Part shown: one piece after another, positions 46,508-57,300 of the stretch
How positions within the stretch are numbered: the first letter of the stretch is position 1
Layout: every line of letters starts with the position of its first letter
Source: Chloroflexota bacterium
GTDB lineage: Bacteria > Chloroflexota > Chloroflexia > Chloroflexales > Herpetosiphonaceae
Assembly (NCBI GenBank): GCA_020161265.1
Contig: JAIUOC010000007.1
Span: 124,001-188,000, forward strand
DNA length: 64,000 bases
Reading direction: 5' to 3'
Made by a program: the position numbers and the translations under genes
Notes under the pieces: model-generated
Databases searched by the model: none
Seen by the model: the letters and a program-made list of their open reading frames with translations, nothing else
Told to the model about the DNA's origin: nothing

Positions 46508-48238
46508 TTGAATGAGTTTGATTCAGTAGTTGAGGCAATTGAGGCTGGCTGGGAACTCGACGATATTTTGCAGTTGATCGTTACAAATAGCCAAGTATTG
46601 CTGGATTTACAGCATGTGTATATTGTGTTATACGAGGCCGAGCAGTTGTGGCTCAAGGCTAATACCAATGATCTACCAACCCGTGTTTTAGCACCAACCA
46701 GCGCCGAAGCGCGAGTTGTGGCGATGGGTCGGGCAGTTGCTTTGGAGCCAATTCAAGCCTTGCCGCTGTGGCGCACACTCGAATTTGCAATCAAAACAGA
46801 TACCCGCGGCTGGATCAGTGCGCCAATTCGCTTAAATGGCCACACCGTTGGCGCTTTAGCCGCCTTTGCCGAGCCAACGCCCGAAGAGCCATTGCGCGAA
46901 GCTCTGCGCTTTATGACGGTCTTGGCCGATTTGGCGGCACTGGCCTTAGAACGCGGCCAGTTTTGGCTGCGCCATCAACGCCGTTCACAGTTTATCGCTT
47001 TGTTGCGCACGATTTCAAGCCTCTCCCAACAGCAACCATTGGGCGATTTGGCGCATACCATCGCCCAACAATTATGTAAAATTGGCAATGCCGATTTGGC
47101 GTTGATGTATATTCCTAGCCCTGAAACCGAAGAATTTGTGACTCTTGGGCTGAGCGATACACCCTTGGCCTTGCAAATTCGCGAACTTGGGCTTGATCAT
47201 ATTCCGTTGGCTAGCAATGCCTTGTTGCATGAATGCTACCAAACAGGCCAAGCCCAACGCCTCGCCTTAACCAACGAACAGTGGCCCGAATTGGCCCAAC
47301 TTGGCGTGCAACAACTCTTGATTGTGCCAATTCACGATACCCACGAGCGTTTGGGCGTAATTGTATTGGCCAGTTTGCAAGATACCCGTTTCGATGACGA
47401 TGCGCTGAATTTTCTCAATTTTATTGGAGTACGGCTCGGCTATGCGCTGAAAAACGAGAATTTGCTCGAAGAGGTTGTGCAAGCTGAACGTCGCCGCATC
47501 AATGAAGACGAACGCAGCAACTTTATTGCATCGGTGGCCCATGATCTCAAAAATGCCCTAACCACCGTGATTGGTACAACTCAACTGGGCATGCGCAAGC
47601 TCCGTCGTGGCGACCAAAGCTATAATGAAAAGGCGCTTACGACAATCGCTACCAAATCGCAACAGGCACTCCAATTGATCGAAGACATGGTTGATGTGAG
47701 CCGCTTGGAGCAAGGCACATTCCGTTTATTTATTCAAAGTATTGATCTGGTGCAACTGGTTGCTGATGAAGCCGAAGCTGCTCGCGTTTTATCGCAACGG
47801 CATACAATTCAATTTGCTAGTAGTCTTGAACACTACGAATTAGCCGCCGATCAACAACGCTTACGCCAAGTGCTGGCCAATTTATTGATCAACGCAATTC
47901 GCTATTCGCCCGATGGCGGTACAATTTCAGTGCGGATAATGGATGCTGATCACGCGCCAGTGCCGAGCAACGCCAGCATTAGCAGCGAAAGCGAGCTAGA
48001 CCAAGCAGTGGTGATCAGCGTCAGCGATCAGGGCATTGGCATTCCTGAGCATGAACTGCCCTACATTTTCGAGCGCTTTTATCGTGGCCAAGGCTCGACG
48101 GTGGCTAGCGGTTCAGGTTTAGGATTGTACATCAGCGCCGCGATTATGGCCCAGCATGGTGGCAAAATGTGGGTTGAATCAAAACTCAACCATGGCACAA
48201 CCTTTTATTGCTCATTACCAGCAGCGCGGGTGCTGTAA
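46508..48238 (+). CDS. Cytosolic two-GAF sensor histidine kinase
   Basis: 576 residues. The start is a TTG at 46508, supported by AGGAG at 46496-46500 with a 7-base gap; no ATG fits better. Two GAF domains (about 10-160 and 180-325), then HisKA with His345 in SVAHDLKNALTTVIG, and HATPase_c with N box LLINAIRYSPDGG, G1 DQGIGIPEHELPYIFERFYRG and G2 GSGLGLYIS. No TM helix, so it senses cytosolic ligands or redox. No partner response regulator is adjacent (orphan). Confidence 0.92.
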   Translation: MNEFDSVVEAIEAGWELDDILQLIVTNSQVLLDLQHVYIVLYEAEQLWLKANTNDLPTRVLAPTSAEARVVAMGRAVALEPIQALPLWRTLEFAIKTDTRGWISAPIRLNGHTVGALAAFAEPTPEEPLREALRFMTVLADLAALALERGQFWLRHQRRSQFIALLRTISSLSQQQPLGDLAHTIAQQLCKIGNADLALMYIPSPETEEFVTLGLSDTPLALQIRELGLDHIPLASNALLHECYQTGQAQRLALTNEQWPELAQLGVQQLLIVPIHDTHERLGVIVLASLQDTRFDDDALNFLNFIGVRLGYALKNENLLEEVVQAERRRINEDERSNFIASVAHDLKNALTTVIGTTQLGMRKLRRGDQSYNEKALTTIATKSQQALQLIEDMVDVSRLEQGTFRLFIQSIDLVQLVADEAEAARVLSQRHTIQFASSLEHYELAADQQRLRQVLANLLINAIRYSPDGGTISVRIMDADHAPVPSNASISSESELDQAVVISVSDQGIGIPEHELPYIFERFYRGQGSTVASGSGLGLYISAAIMAQHGGKMWVESKLNHGTTFYCSLPAARVL

Positions 48239-48306
48239 TCAATATCCCCATATTCTCAATTTAAACCACGTCTAGGCAACCACGAGGCCGATTAACTTAG
48301 ACAAAC

Positions 48307-48349
48307 CACAGGCCAAGATTAATTCCCGAAGAATTAATCTTGGCCTGTG
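48307..48349. terminator. Long hairpin between convergent genes
   Basis: Perfect 19-base arms (48307-48325 and 48331-48349) with loop CCGAA. It lies between the histidine kinase (+) and the SGNH-like gene (-); no U tract, but position favours bidirectional termination. Confidence 0.65.
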
Positions 48350-48378
48350 CGATATTCCAAACCGCAGTCAAGCTGCAT

Positions 48379-49098
48379 TTAGCGGCGCATTTGCCAAGCA
48401 ACCTGCTGCAAATAGGCGGCCTGTGCATCCGACAAATCTGTTAAATTAGGTAGTGGTTGGGTTGGCGGATTAAACAGGGTGGTGTAAAAGACACAAGCAG
48501 TTAAGTAGGCTCCATTTAATGTTGGGTGACTTTGATCTGGCTCATACAGGGCAATCGAACGATCGTGTTGGCGCACGTATTGCCAAGCCGAGCCAGCTTG
48601 AACTAAAATGGCCTGTTGTCCCGCTGCCTGATTGTAGGCAGCATTAATTGTCGCTTGCTGTTGCGGTGAGTGTTCACGTGCCCAAGTCACAAATAAAACT
48701 GGAGTTGCGCCCGTTTGGCGAATAGCTTGAATCCAACGGCTGGCTGCTTGTTGAAAGCGCTGGGGAAATTCAATCGTGCCCATGCTTTGCTCTTGGAGTA
48801 CCACATAATTCCAGGATTTGCTTTGGAGTTTTTGCAAAGCCTCGCCAGACTGCCAATGATACTCAAGGGTTGCACTGCCGGCCACAACGCTTTCAAGCTC
48901 AAGGCAATAGCCTGGCTCACCAGCATCAGCCAAATCGGCCAAGAGATCGGGCATATCATGGCCAAATGTATAGCTATTCCCAATAAAAAGTAGGCTGACT
49001 TGTTGGCAATCACGTTGCGATTTGAGCAATACCCAAGCGCCAAAACCTACTGCTACTAGGGCAATTAAGATTACGGCTTGACCAAACCAACGCTGCAT
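48379..49098 (-). CDS. SGNH-hydrolase-like membrane-anchored protein
   Basis: 239 residues from ATG 49098, with GGAGG about 6 bases upstream; an ATG at 49125 lacks this. N-terminal TM/signal anchor (about 7-26). Block I of the SGNH fold is LLFIGNSYTFG (Ser42) and block V is DQSHPTLNGAYL (Asp188, His191); VLQEQS and VTWAREHS may hold the Gly/Asn-type oxyanion positions, though the Asn block is not standard. Probably an extracytoplasmic esterase or acetylhydrolase; substrate unknown. Monocistronic. Confidence 0.75.
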   Translation of the reverse strand: MQRWFGQAVILIALVAVGFGAWVLLKSQRDCQQVSLLFIGNSYTFGHDMPDLLADLADAGEPGYCLELESVVAGSATLEYHWQSGEALQKLQSKSWNYVVLQEQSMGTIEFPQRFQQAASRWIQAIRQTGATPVLFVTWAREHSPQQQATINAAYNQAAGQQAILVQAGSAWQYVRQHDRSIALYEPDQSHPTLNGAYLTACVFYTTLFNPPTQPLPNLTDLSDAQAAYLQQVAWQMRR

Positions 49099-49195
49099 AC
49101 CATCCTCCACTGAACGTTTAATCATTCGTATTGACTAAACGTTCGGGCGAAGCCGAGGTTTCAATCTAAATTTAAATAACAAAAATTTAGACAAA

Positions 49196-49235
49196 ACCCC
49201 TACCAATCCACGTTTTTGTGCGGATTGGCAGGGGT
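49196..49235 (-). terminator. Intrinsic terminator of the GT87-like gene
   Basis: Arms 49196-49209 and 49222-49235 pair at 13 of 14 positions; on the minus strand TTTTG and TTTTTG follow. Confidence 0.75.
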
Positions 49236-49259
49236 CAATTGCCTAAGAACTAGAAAAAT

Positions 49260-50201
49260 TTAGTTCGCCAGTCGTTGTTGACGTTGCGCCCACCAACTTT
49301 GCGGCCAATTGGTATAACAAATGTGCGCGATAATCGCCAAAGGCAAAATCCAAGCAAAGCGCATGGCCATCGGGCCAGCCAATGGAATAAACAAAACCCA
49401 TACATACGATAGCGGAATCGTCCACCATTTGGGGTAAAACAAGACTAAAACAATGTAGGTGTAAATGCCGAAAAATGGCGAAGCTAGCGCCATCACGGCA
49501 ATACTCAGCACAATCCGTAAATCACGTTGTTTAAATAGCAACGGAATCCAAATAAAGGGGAGGGCAAAACGCCACGTATCTAAAGCCGAATAGCGCCACA
49601 TGTGCACTGGAAGCTCTTGCGTATTGCTCAGCCAACGCACTGGCCAATCGATGCCAAATACGGCAAAACTCAACAGGGCCATAATGATTGGGGCGACCAA
49701 CATTCGCGCTAAAACTGGCCAAGGCTGGCCAATTAATAGATAAAGCATCGCCAACGCCATCACTTGGGGTTTAATTGCCAAAAAGCATAAGCCAATTCCA
49801 TTAATCAATGGATTTTCGTGCTTCAATACTAAATAGATGCCGATGCAAAGATAAATATCGACTTGACCGAGCCAAAATTGACCAATAACTGCAAATGAGG
49901 CTACAATTAATGGATTAACATCCATCGTGTAGATTAACCAAAAGAGGATTGCAAAAACCACAATATTCCAAATTGGCCAAGCGATAAACGTATTGGGCAA
50001 AAGCATTAATGGGGCAAAAAACCAGCGGGCATAATAAGGGTTAAAGCCACAATCAGCACAGCCTTTGGCAAAAGGCATATAATACAAATATAAATCACCA
50101 CCATAATCGACAAAAAACGATATCCCAATATAAAAGAGCACCATAATGCTAGAACTAATCCAAGCAATTCTACGCCAATTAATCGTTGGTTGTTGGCTCA
50201 T
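49260..50201 (-). CDS. GT87-like polytopic glycosyltransferase (DUF2029 type)
   Basis: 313 residues from ATG 50201. About eight TM helices. The first external loop DYGGDLYLYYMPFAKG carries the acidic residue typical of polyprenyl-phosphate-dependent GT-C enzymes, followed by NPYYARWFFAPLMLLP, and a KP(Q)xxxL phrase (AIKPQVMALAMLYL) found in GT87 mannosyltransferases. Shorter than most GT87 (380-450), so it may be a compact or divergent member. It would transfer a sugar from a lipid carrier on the outer membrane face. Confidence 0.75.
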   Translation of the reverse strand: MSQQPTINWRRIAWISSSIMVLFYIGISFFVDYGGDLYLYYMPFAKGCADCGFNPYYARWFFAPLMLLPNTFIAWPIWNIVVFAILFWLIYTMDVNPLIVASFAVIGQFWLGQVDIYLCIGIYLVLKHENPLINGIGLCFLAIKPQVMALAMLYLLIGQPWPVLARMLVAPIIMALLSFAVFGIDWPVRWLSNTQELPVHMWRYSALDTWRFALPFIWIPLLFKQRDLRIVLSIAVMALASPFFGIYTYIVLVLFYPKWWTIPLSYVWVLFIPLAGPMAMRFAWILPLAIIAHICYTNWPQSWWAQRQQRLAN

Positions 50202-50243
50202 CGGTTGGGTCCCTCAATAGTTCTAAAACGTTTAAATAAGAAC

Positions 50244-50272
50244 GCTGTACGTGCCAATCAAACACGTACAGC
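50244..50272 (-). terminator. Terminator of the aldo/keto reductase gene
   Basis: Perfect 10-base arms GCTGTACGTG (50244-50253) and complement (50263-50272); on the minus strand TTCTTATTT follows. Confidence 0.7.
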
Positions 50273-50287
50273 CCTGATTAATATGCC

Positions 50288-51265
50288 CTATGGAACGTTG
50301 GCGGTACGTGCTGCCGTCAGCAGATGATACCATTCTTCCCGATTGAGTTCGACACGGAGCGCTTCTTTGGTTGCCGCAATTCGGCTGGGATTGGTTGTGC
50401 CAATAATTGGCATAATTTGGGCTGGGTGACGCAACAGCCATGCCAATTGAATCGCTTCGGAGCTTACGCCATACTGCTCGGCCAATTGGTTGACCAAGGC
50501 TGCGGTGGCTTTAACATTCGCCGCAGCATCATCCTTGAAATTAACCAGTTGGCCCCCAGATAATGGCCCCCAGGCTTGTAGCTGAATCTTGTGCAAACGA
50601 CAGTAATCCAACAAGCCAAAGGCGGCATTAAACGGCAAATTGCTGCGATTGGTATCGATCCCTTCGCTGATCAGCTGATGGTGCAATAAGCTTAATTGCA
50701 CTTGGTTGACAACCAACGGCTGGTCAAGCGCGGCTTGGGTTAGGGCAATTTGAGCGGGCGAGTGATTGCTCACCCCAAAATAGCGCACTTTGCCACTTTG
50801 TTGCAATTGATCAAACGCTCGCGCAATATCTTCTGGCTCCACCAACATATCGGGGCGATGCAAGAGCAACAAATCAAGATGATCGGTGTTGAGACGTTTG
50901 AGGCTACCTTCGACTGAAGCAACAATATGGTCGTAGCTAAAATCGTAGCGTTGCGGCGAGCCAGCAGGCTCGTCGGCAAAGCGAATGCCACACTTCGATT
51001 GTAAAACGATCCGTTGGCGTAGGCTAGGCTGTTCGGCCAAAAGTTCGCCAAACAGGCGCTCAGATTTACCACGCGTGTAGATATCGGCATGATCAAACAG
51101 CGTAATATCTTGCTCAAGCGCAGCAGCCAAAGCCTTGCGCCCAGTTGCATATTCACTACTCGTCCATGGATCAGTACTCCAATTGCCACCAATCGTCATA
51201 CAACCATAGCCAATCGGGGTCATCTGGAGGTCGGTTCGTGAAATGGTATAGATCGGATTCTTCAC
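50288..51265 (-). CDS. Aldo/keto reductase
   Basis: 325 residues taking a GTG start at 51265, with GGGG about 7 bases upstream; a TTG at 51280 is the only longer choice. AKR barrel: GYGCMTIGG, catalytic Asp and Tyr in LFDHADIYTRGKSE, Lys in VLQSKCGIRF, His in DLLLLHRPD, and the NADPH-binding end MPIIGTTNPSRIAATKEAL. Resembles the YdhF group of oxidoreductases. Cytosolic NADPH-dependent carbonyl reduction; monocistronic. Confidence 0.9.
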   Translation of the reverse strand: MKNPIYTISRTDLQMTPIGYGCMTIGGNWSTDPWTSSEYATGRKALAAALEQDITLFDHADIYTRGKSERLFGELLAEQPSLRQRIVLQSKCGIRFADEPAGSPQRYDFSYDHIVASVEGSLKRLNTDHLDLLLLHRPDMLVEPEDIARAFDQLQQSGKVRYFGVSNHSPAQIALTQAALDQPLVVNQVQLSLLHHQLISEGIDTNRSNLPFNAAFGLLDYCRLHKIQLQAWGPLSGGQLVNFKDDAAANVKATAALVNQLAEQYGVSSEAIQLAWLLRHPAQIMPIIGTTNPSRIAATKEALRVELNREEWYHLLTAARTANVP

Positions 51266-51338
51266 ACTAGCACCCCACAACTAGCCAAAGCCTCGGGCAG
51301 GCCTTGGCGTTGCTTTAAGGTAACACATTTTTAAATAT

Positions 51339-51375
51339 CAACAGCTCCATGAAAATGTTATTCATGGAGCTGTTG
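51339..51375 (-). terminator. Terminator of the giant dockerin protein gene
   Basis: Perfect 15-base arms (51339-51353 and 51361-51375), 18 bases after the stop at 51393; an AT-rich TATTTAAAAATG tract follows on the minus strand. Confidence 0.7.
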
Positions 51376-51392
51376 CGGTCAAATGCCATTAC

Positions 51393-54300
51393 TTACCAGT
51401 GACGTTGAATCGCTGGCAGATAGATGATATGTGGCGTTGTGTTGCTCAGTTCTTGAATACAGCTGTTAAGCAGATTGACATCGCTTTGGTCAATCGTGCC
51501 ATCGCGGTTAATATCAGCATGATAATCATATAATTCATCGCCAACACTAGCCCCAACCAAGGCTTGCACTGCCGCCACATCTGCTGCCGTCAGGCTACCA
51601 GAGCCGTTAGCATCGCAGAAATCGGCTTTGTTGCTCGCATTAACCGTAACTGGAATGCTGAAATTGCCAAGGCTTGAACTAATGCTAACCGTGGCGGTTT
51701 GGCTGCCATTGCGCAATAAACTTGGGTTCAACACTGCTGTGATTGCTAGCGGTGTTGTGCCACTGACCCCACTGAGATCCAGCCAAGTAGCATTGCTGGA
51801 GAGGGTTACATCGGTTCCCGCTCGACTCAGCAAGGTTAAGGCGCGTTGGGGCAATTGAATATCCTGCGCCAAATCAACCTCAAATTCAAGGCTTGGCGGC
51901 CAAATATGCAATTGATCAACAGGCGCTACATCGCTCGTCAAGGGATCGCCACCATCCTCAACTTCGCTAGCATCAGAGCGACCATCGCCATCAGTATCAG
52001 GATTGTTCGGATCAGTTTGGCGCACTAGTTCGACTCGATAGCTCAAGCCATCACCATCAGCATCACCCAAGGCATCGTGATCAGTCAGAAGATTTAGGCC
52101 TAGATCAAGCTCTTGCTGATCGCGCAAGCCATCACCATCGTAATCGGCCAGCACTTCGATCATGGTAGTGCTAACGGTTTGCAGGCCAGCTGGATTGATC
52201 GCGGTCAGGCTAATTGTATGCTGACCAACACTGAGTTGGCGATACAATTCCGCGCCACTGCCAAGATCGCCGTCGCGGTCGCTAAACCAATGTAAACTAG
52301 CACTCGTGCTCAATACGCCAGTTTGCGGATCATTGGACAAACCCAAGAAGCTGATTGCTTGGTTTTCAAGCAACTGGGCGTTCGCACTCGGCGCAATAAT
52401 CGCCGCACTTGGCGCTTGATCGGCGATGCTCAACAATTCGCTGGTAGCACTATTAGCATGCAAGCCATCGCTGACCCAGACCCGCAAACGCCCACTGCTT
52501 GTACCAGCCAACTGGGCCAGATCGATCTCGCGGCTACCGCTGGCTGTGGCACTGGCGATCGCTTGCCAGGTTGCGCCATCATCAGCACTCCATTCAATCG
52601 AAACTGCCAACGGATCGCCATCGGCATCGGCAACTTGCCATGCAAAGCTAATTTGTTGATTAGCTGCATAGCGCTGAGCCAAATTGCTGCTAATGCTGAC
52701 GCTAGGAATAGTCGGGCCGGCGCTCCAAGTGGCTAATTGGCTTTGTTGATGGACTAAATCGACCCGCACCACGCCCTCGGCCTTGGGAATCGTGGCTGAA
52801 AACAAGCCGTTGAGTTGATTTGGATGATCGTGAATAATTGGCGTGCCAGGCTCGTGGTTATGCGGCGGCACATGGAAGGTCGCCAATACACCGCGTCGCG
52901 CAAGCTCGTTGCCCTCAGCATCATATTGCACCAACTGATAATTGGTTTGATAATCGAGGCTTTTGGCACTGGTAGCGGGCTTTAATTCAACACGATCAAT
53001 TGTGCCTGCGATTGCTCCAGCAATTGGTGAAATACTGCCTGCGATATGTAAACGTTCTGGCTCATCGCTGGGAGTTGCCAATCGTTCACGCTCAGGGGCA
53101 AATTCATACAGTGGGCGGAGCACACCGAACCGTTCGCGGCGCATAAAACTAACATCGCTTGGCTCAAAAAAGCTATTAGCATTGCCACGATCACAGGCAT
53201 AACTCAAAATAGCCTTGGGCCGATTCGCCGATGATTCGCTAGTTCCGTCCAAAACATTAGGCAATTGTAGTCCAGTAATTGGATTGACCATCGGCTCACT
53301 GACACCTGGTTGGCGCACCAAGGTCAAATCCGCTGAAAAGATCGCCGGATCAACCCCGCCACAATTTGATGGCAAAAGACTGGTGATGTAGCGTAGTTCG
53401 CTCGTCGTGGAGTGATTATCACCGCCGGGCATGCCATAATCGATATAGGTAGGCTGATCTTCCTCAACCATTCCCATCATGTGGCCTAACTCATGGGCTA
53501 GCGTTTTGCCAATGTTGCCATCGCCAATCCCCCAGCCCACAAAGCGTGGATCTTCATCATTACAATCGTCTTGCCCAGCTTGGCTGAGATAGTAACCAGC
53601 GTTTTCGCACTCGGGGTCTGGCGACCAATCGCTACTTTGACCGAGCCTTGCCATCCCAGCGGCTTTGCTCGCAGGATCAACCACGCTTGGATGGATCACG
53701 CCCATCGCGACCATAATTCGGTCTTTGTTTAATGCGTTATAGCGCAAACGAGTATTTTCAAGCTGCATACCAAATTCGTCAAAGGCATCGCCATCTTCAA
53801 CCTTAAACATGCCCGATTCACTAATCGCAGTTGACGGAATGATAATACTCGATCGGATTGGAGCAATTCCACCAGGAAACACCCGCCAGCGAAAATCCGC
53901 CATGTTTGGTTCGATTGCATCGAGCCATTGCTTAATCGCGCTAGCACTCATTGCGTCGGGCACAACCGGCACGAGCAGCAAGCGAATTGGATCAGTTGGG
54001 GTAACATCGACCTCAAAACTGGTACTCGTCGCAATGGCACTACCATTCTTGAGCAACACATCAACTGTGGTCGGGCCATCAGCGGGATAAATAATATTTG
54101 GCACATTCAGCGCATTCGCCACATCGCGATACGTGGCAGCTGGCGGTAGTCCAACCGTAGTTGGCAAGGCGCTATACGAAACTGGCACAGCATAATCGCG
54201 CCGATTGGGCTGGCCAGTCTGTCCCATGCGCACCAGTACTTGATCAAGCATCAAGCGATCGGTTGGGCGCAAAGCTTGACTGGTATGCACAAATACCGAG

Positions 54301-57300
54301 GCCATGGTGGCGTTATTCGACCATAATTTTTGGCGTTGAGGGTTATTACTGTCCAGCGGGGCAAAGCCGATATAGCCTTGATTTAATTGCACCTGATTAA
54401 TTCCGACGTTAATTCGGCGCACATCACCAACCTGAGCTTGCATACCAGCACAGCTATTTTGCACTAATAAATTGCCCGATGTATCACCGCTACTAACTTG
54501 ATGCCGTGCGTCGATCGAGCTTTGCACCCCACGGCGCGGCGTGCCAGTTCCCATACTAATCATCGCATTGGGATCAAAATTAGAGCCGTTGATTGTGATA
54601 ATGCCACCAACATTTGTACCCGTTGGGGAAATATGTTTAATTGTTGGAATCGCACAAAAGGCTGGATTACTGCTCGTGCCAAGGCTGGCTCGTCGCAAGC
54701 CACGCCGCACATTCACCGTACCACTAAGATTATGTTTAGTAATCGCCACGCGAATCAGCGTCGGCGAGACTGAAATGAGCGATGGAGTGGCGCCACCAAT
54801 CTGAACATCTAAATTCAGGTCGTTGCCAAAGCCCGAGCCAATAATCTCGACCACCTGACCATAGGCCGCACTGGTTGGCGTAATCTGGCTGATGACTGGA
54901 ATTTCTTCGGCCAGCGGCGGCAAAAACGCCCCGCGCACACTAATGCCACCATCAGGATGGGCAAACCAAACCCGATCGCTCTGATCGGCGGCGATTGCTC
55001 GCACGTTGTTCGAACGAATGCCGCTGTTGGCCCAATAAAACCATTGCCAAACGTTGGCTTGGGTTTCGACGCTGGCTCCTGCCCACAAACGCCCGCGTTC
55101 GTCGTTGGCTAATCGTGCAGGGCGAGTGCTCCCCGCAACCGCTACAAAACTATTGGCGGTCAGCGATTTACGCACTAAGCCAGTGGTTGTGCTGGCAATA
55201 ATGCTGCCATCAGGGCGTTCCAACAGATCAGTAATTGTATCGCTGGCTGGTAAGCCACCATTGGCTACGCTAAACTCCTGCCATGTGGCCGTAACTGCAT
55301 CGAAACGGGCTATCCCATTGCTCGTTCCTGCCCACAAGGCGTTATCAATGCCAACCAACAACGTGGTTGCGTGAGTTCCAACCAATGGCAAAGCCACGCG
55401 AGTTACCAACCGCCCACGATCATACAAGCCTACGCCATCGCCCAAGCCCAGCCACATGCGGCCAGCAGCATCAGCGGCAAGGCTATAAACTGGTTCGCTC
55501 AGGCTGAGATTTGCGACATCTTGCCAGGCTGCGGTTGGCTGCCAAAGCTGAACGCCGTTGCTATGCGCGACCCAAATTCGGCCTTGGTGGTCGGCTTCAA
55601 CATCATAAGCAGTCACGGCATAATGTCGCCACGTCAGGCCATCTGGCTCAAGCACATGCAGCATCGTGGCAGTTGCGGCAAACAAGCGCCCACGCACCGT
55701 CCATAATCGCTCGATTTCAGCACCCACATCAAATTGGTTCCAACGTGGAGCATTGCTATAGAGCATATTGTTGCGGGCCGTATAAACTTTTTCGCCAACT
55801 GCACTCAGCGCAACTAATCCACTCAAGCCTGTTTTTGCGCCAATCGGTGCATTGACATGGGTAAAATCGCTGGCGCGTAGGCTGGCGACCGGGGCTTGTC
55901 CATCGCGGCGCACTTCAAAAGCACTTAGGCCATTGTCGCTGCTAAACCAAATGCGGCCATCAGCATCAACATCGACCTGATGGGCGTTGTTGGCATAGGG
56001 CAGATCGAAAATATTAAAAACTGGGTTGGCACTATCAGGCAAATTGGCGGCTGGATAGCGGCAAACGCCCGTATCGCCAGCAACCCATAAATCGCCATTT
56101 TGGCCAATTGCCATGGTGCGAGCCTGAAACGGCAAGGCATTACACAAGACCCCAAAATCGACCACCGCCCAATTTGTGTTGGCAGCGGCAAGCTTACGCA
56201 CGCGATACAGCCGTGGGTAATAATCTTCGGGTGGCAGCTGTGCGCCAAAATTCTGGCGATGTGGGCCACAATTATTGACCAACTGGTTAATCGCCCAATA
56301 TTCTAGAAAGATTGGGGTTGAACGCGGGCTAGTGCGAATTGAGGTAGTTTGCGAACAGCCAGGCCCAACATTCTGGTAGGTGTAGTTACCCAACGAGCCA
56401 TTGGGCACTTGATACGAGGCAATTGCTGTGCTACCAATCGTGTCGCGGCCAATCGCAGGTAAGCCATTCGCCAAGGTATGCAGCGCCTTCACTGTGCCAT
56501 CGGCCATCCAACTTCCATCGTAGATCAGCGTAGAACCGCCATTTTGGCCGCGATAGACGTTTTTGCCAGCGCCAAAATAGGCCACACTGTTGAATGTATC
56601 CCAGTTAACGCTACCAACGGCGGTAGTGGTTGGGTAAAATTGCTGGGTTGGGGCATTGGTTGGGATGCTGGCTGATTCGCTGAAATGCCACATGCCATCG
56701 CTATTGCCAACCAACAAATTGGCACCATCACCATCAATCGATTGAACCGTGCCGCCAGCAAAGCCTTGGAAATCCCAACGCCCAAGCTGCACCAACGGCC
56801 CATCGCCCAAATAAATGCGCCAAATGCTATTGGTGCCAAAGCCGCCAAACTCGCCGCCGCCTAGAATTAGGGCATGGCGCTGGCGTGGCGAATAGATTGC
56901 GCTGGCAAATGGTTGGATTTTTGAACCTGCTGGCAGGTAGGCGGCTGCCGTGTTGACACTATTGGTCGGTAATTCCAAGGGCGTGCGCCAAACTTGCGCA
57001 GTTTGGGGATCAAACGCCACAACGCGGTTGGTTGCCCGCCCGTTCATCACATAAATCAATTTGCTGCTTGGGTCTTCAAAACTGACGAGCGCCGTATCAG
57101 GCTTGGGCAATTGGGCAGCAAGCGCCGTCGCGCTAACGCTTGAATCAGCATTAAGCACCAATTCAGTAATTGTGGCAAAGTTAGTGCTTGCGTTAGTTCC
57201 GCCAATTAAATAGATGTTTTGGGTTGCGCTAGAATAAACGGCATTTGTAGCATAAATTCTGTCTGGCAGAATACTAGCTGATAGAGAAATTGATTCAGTA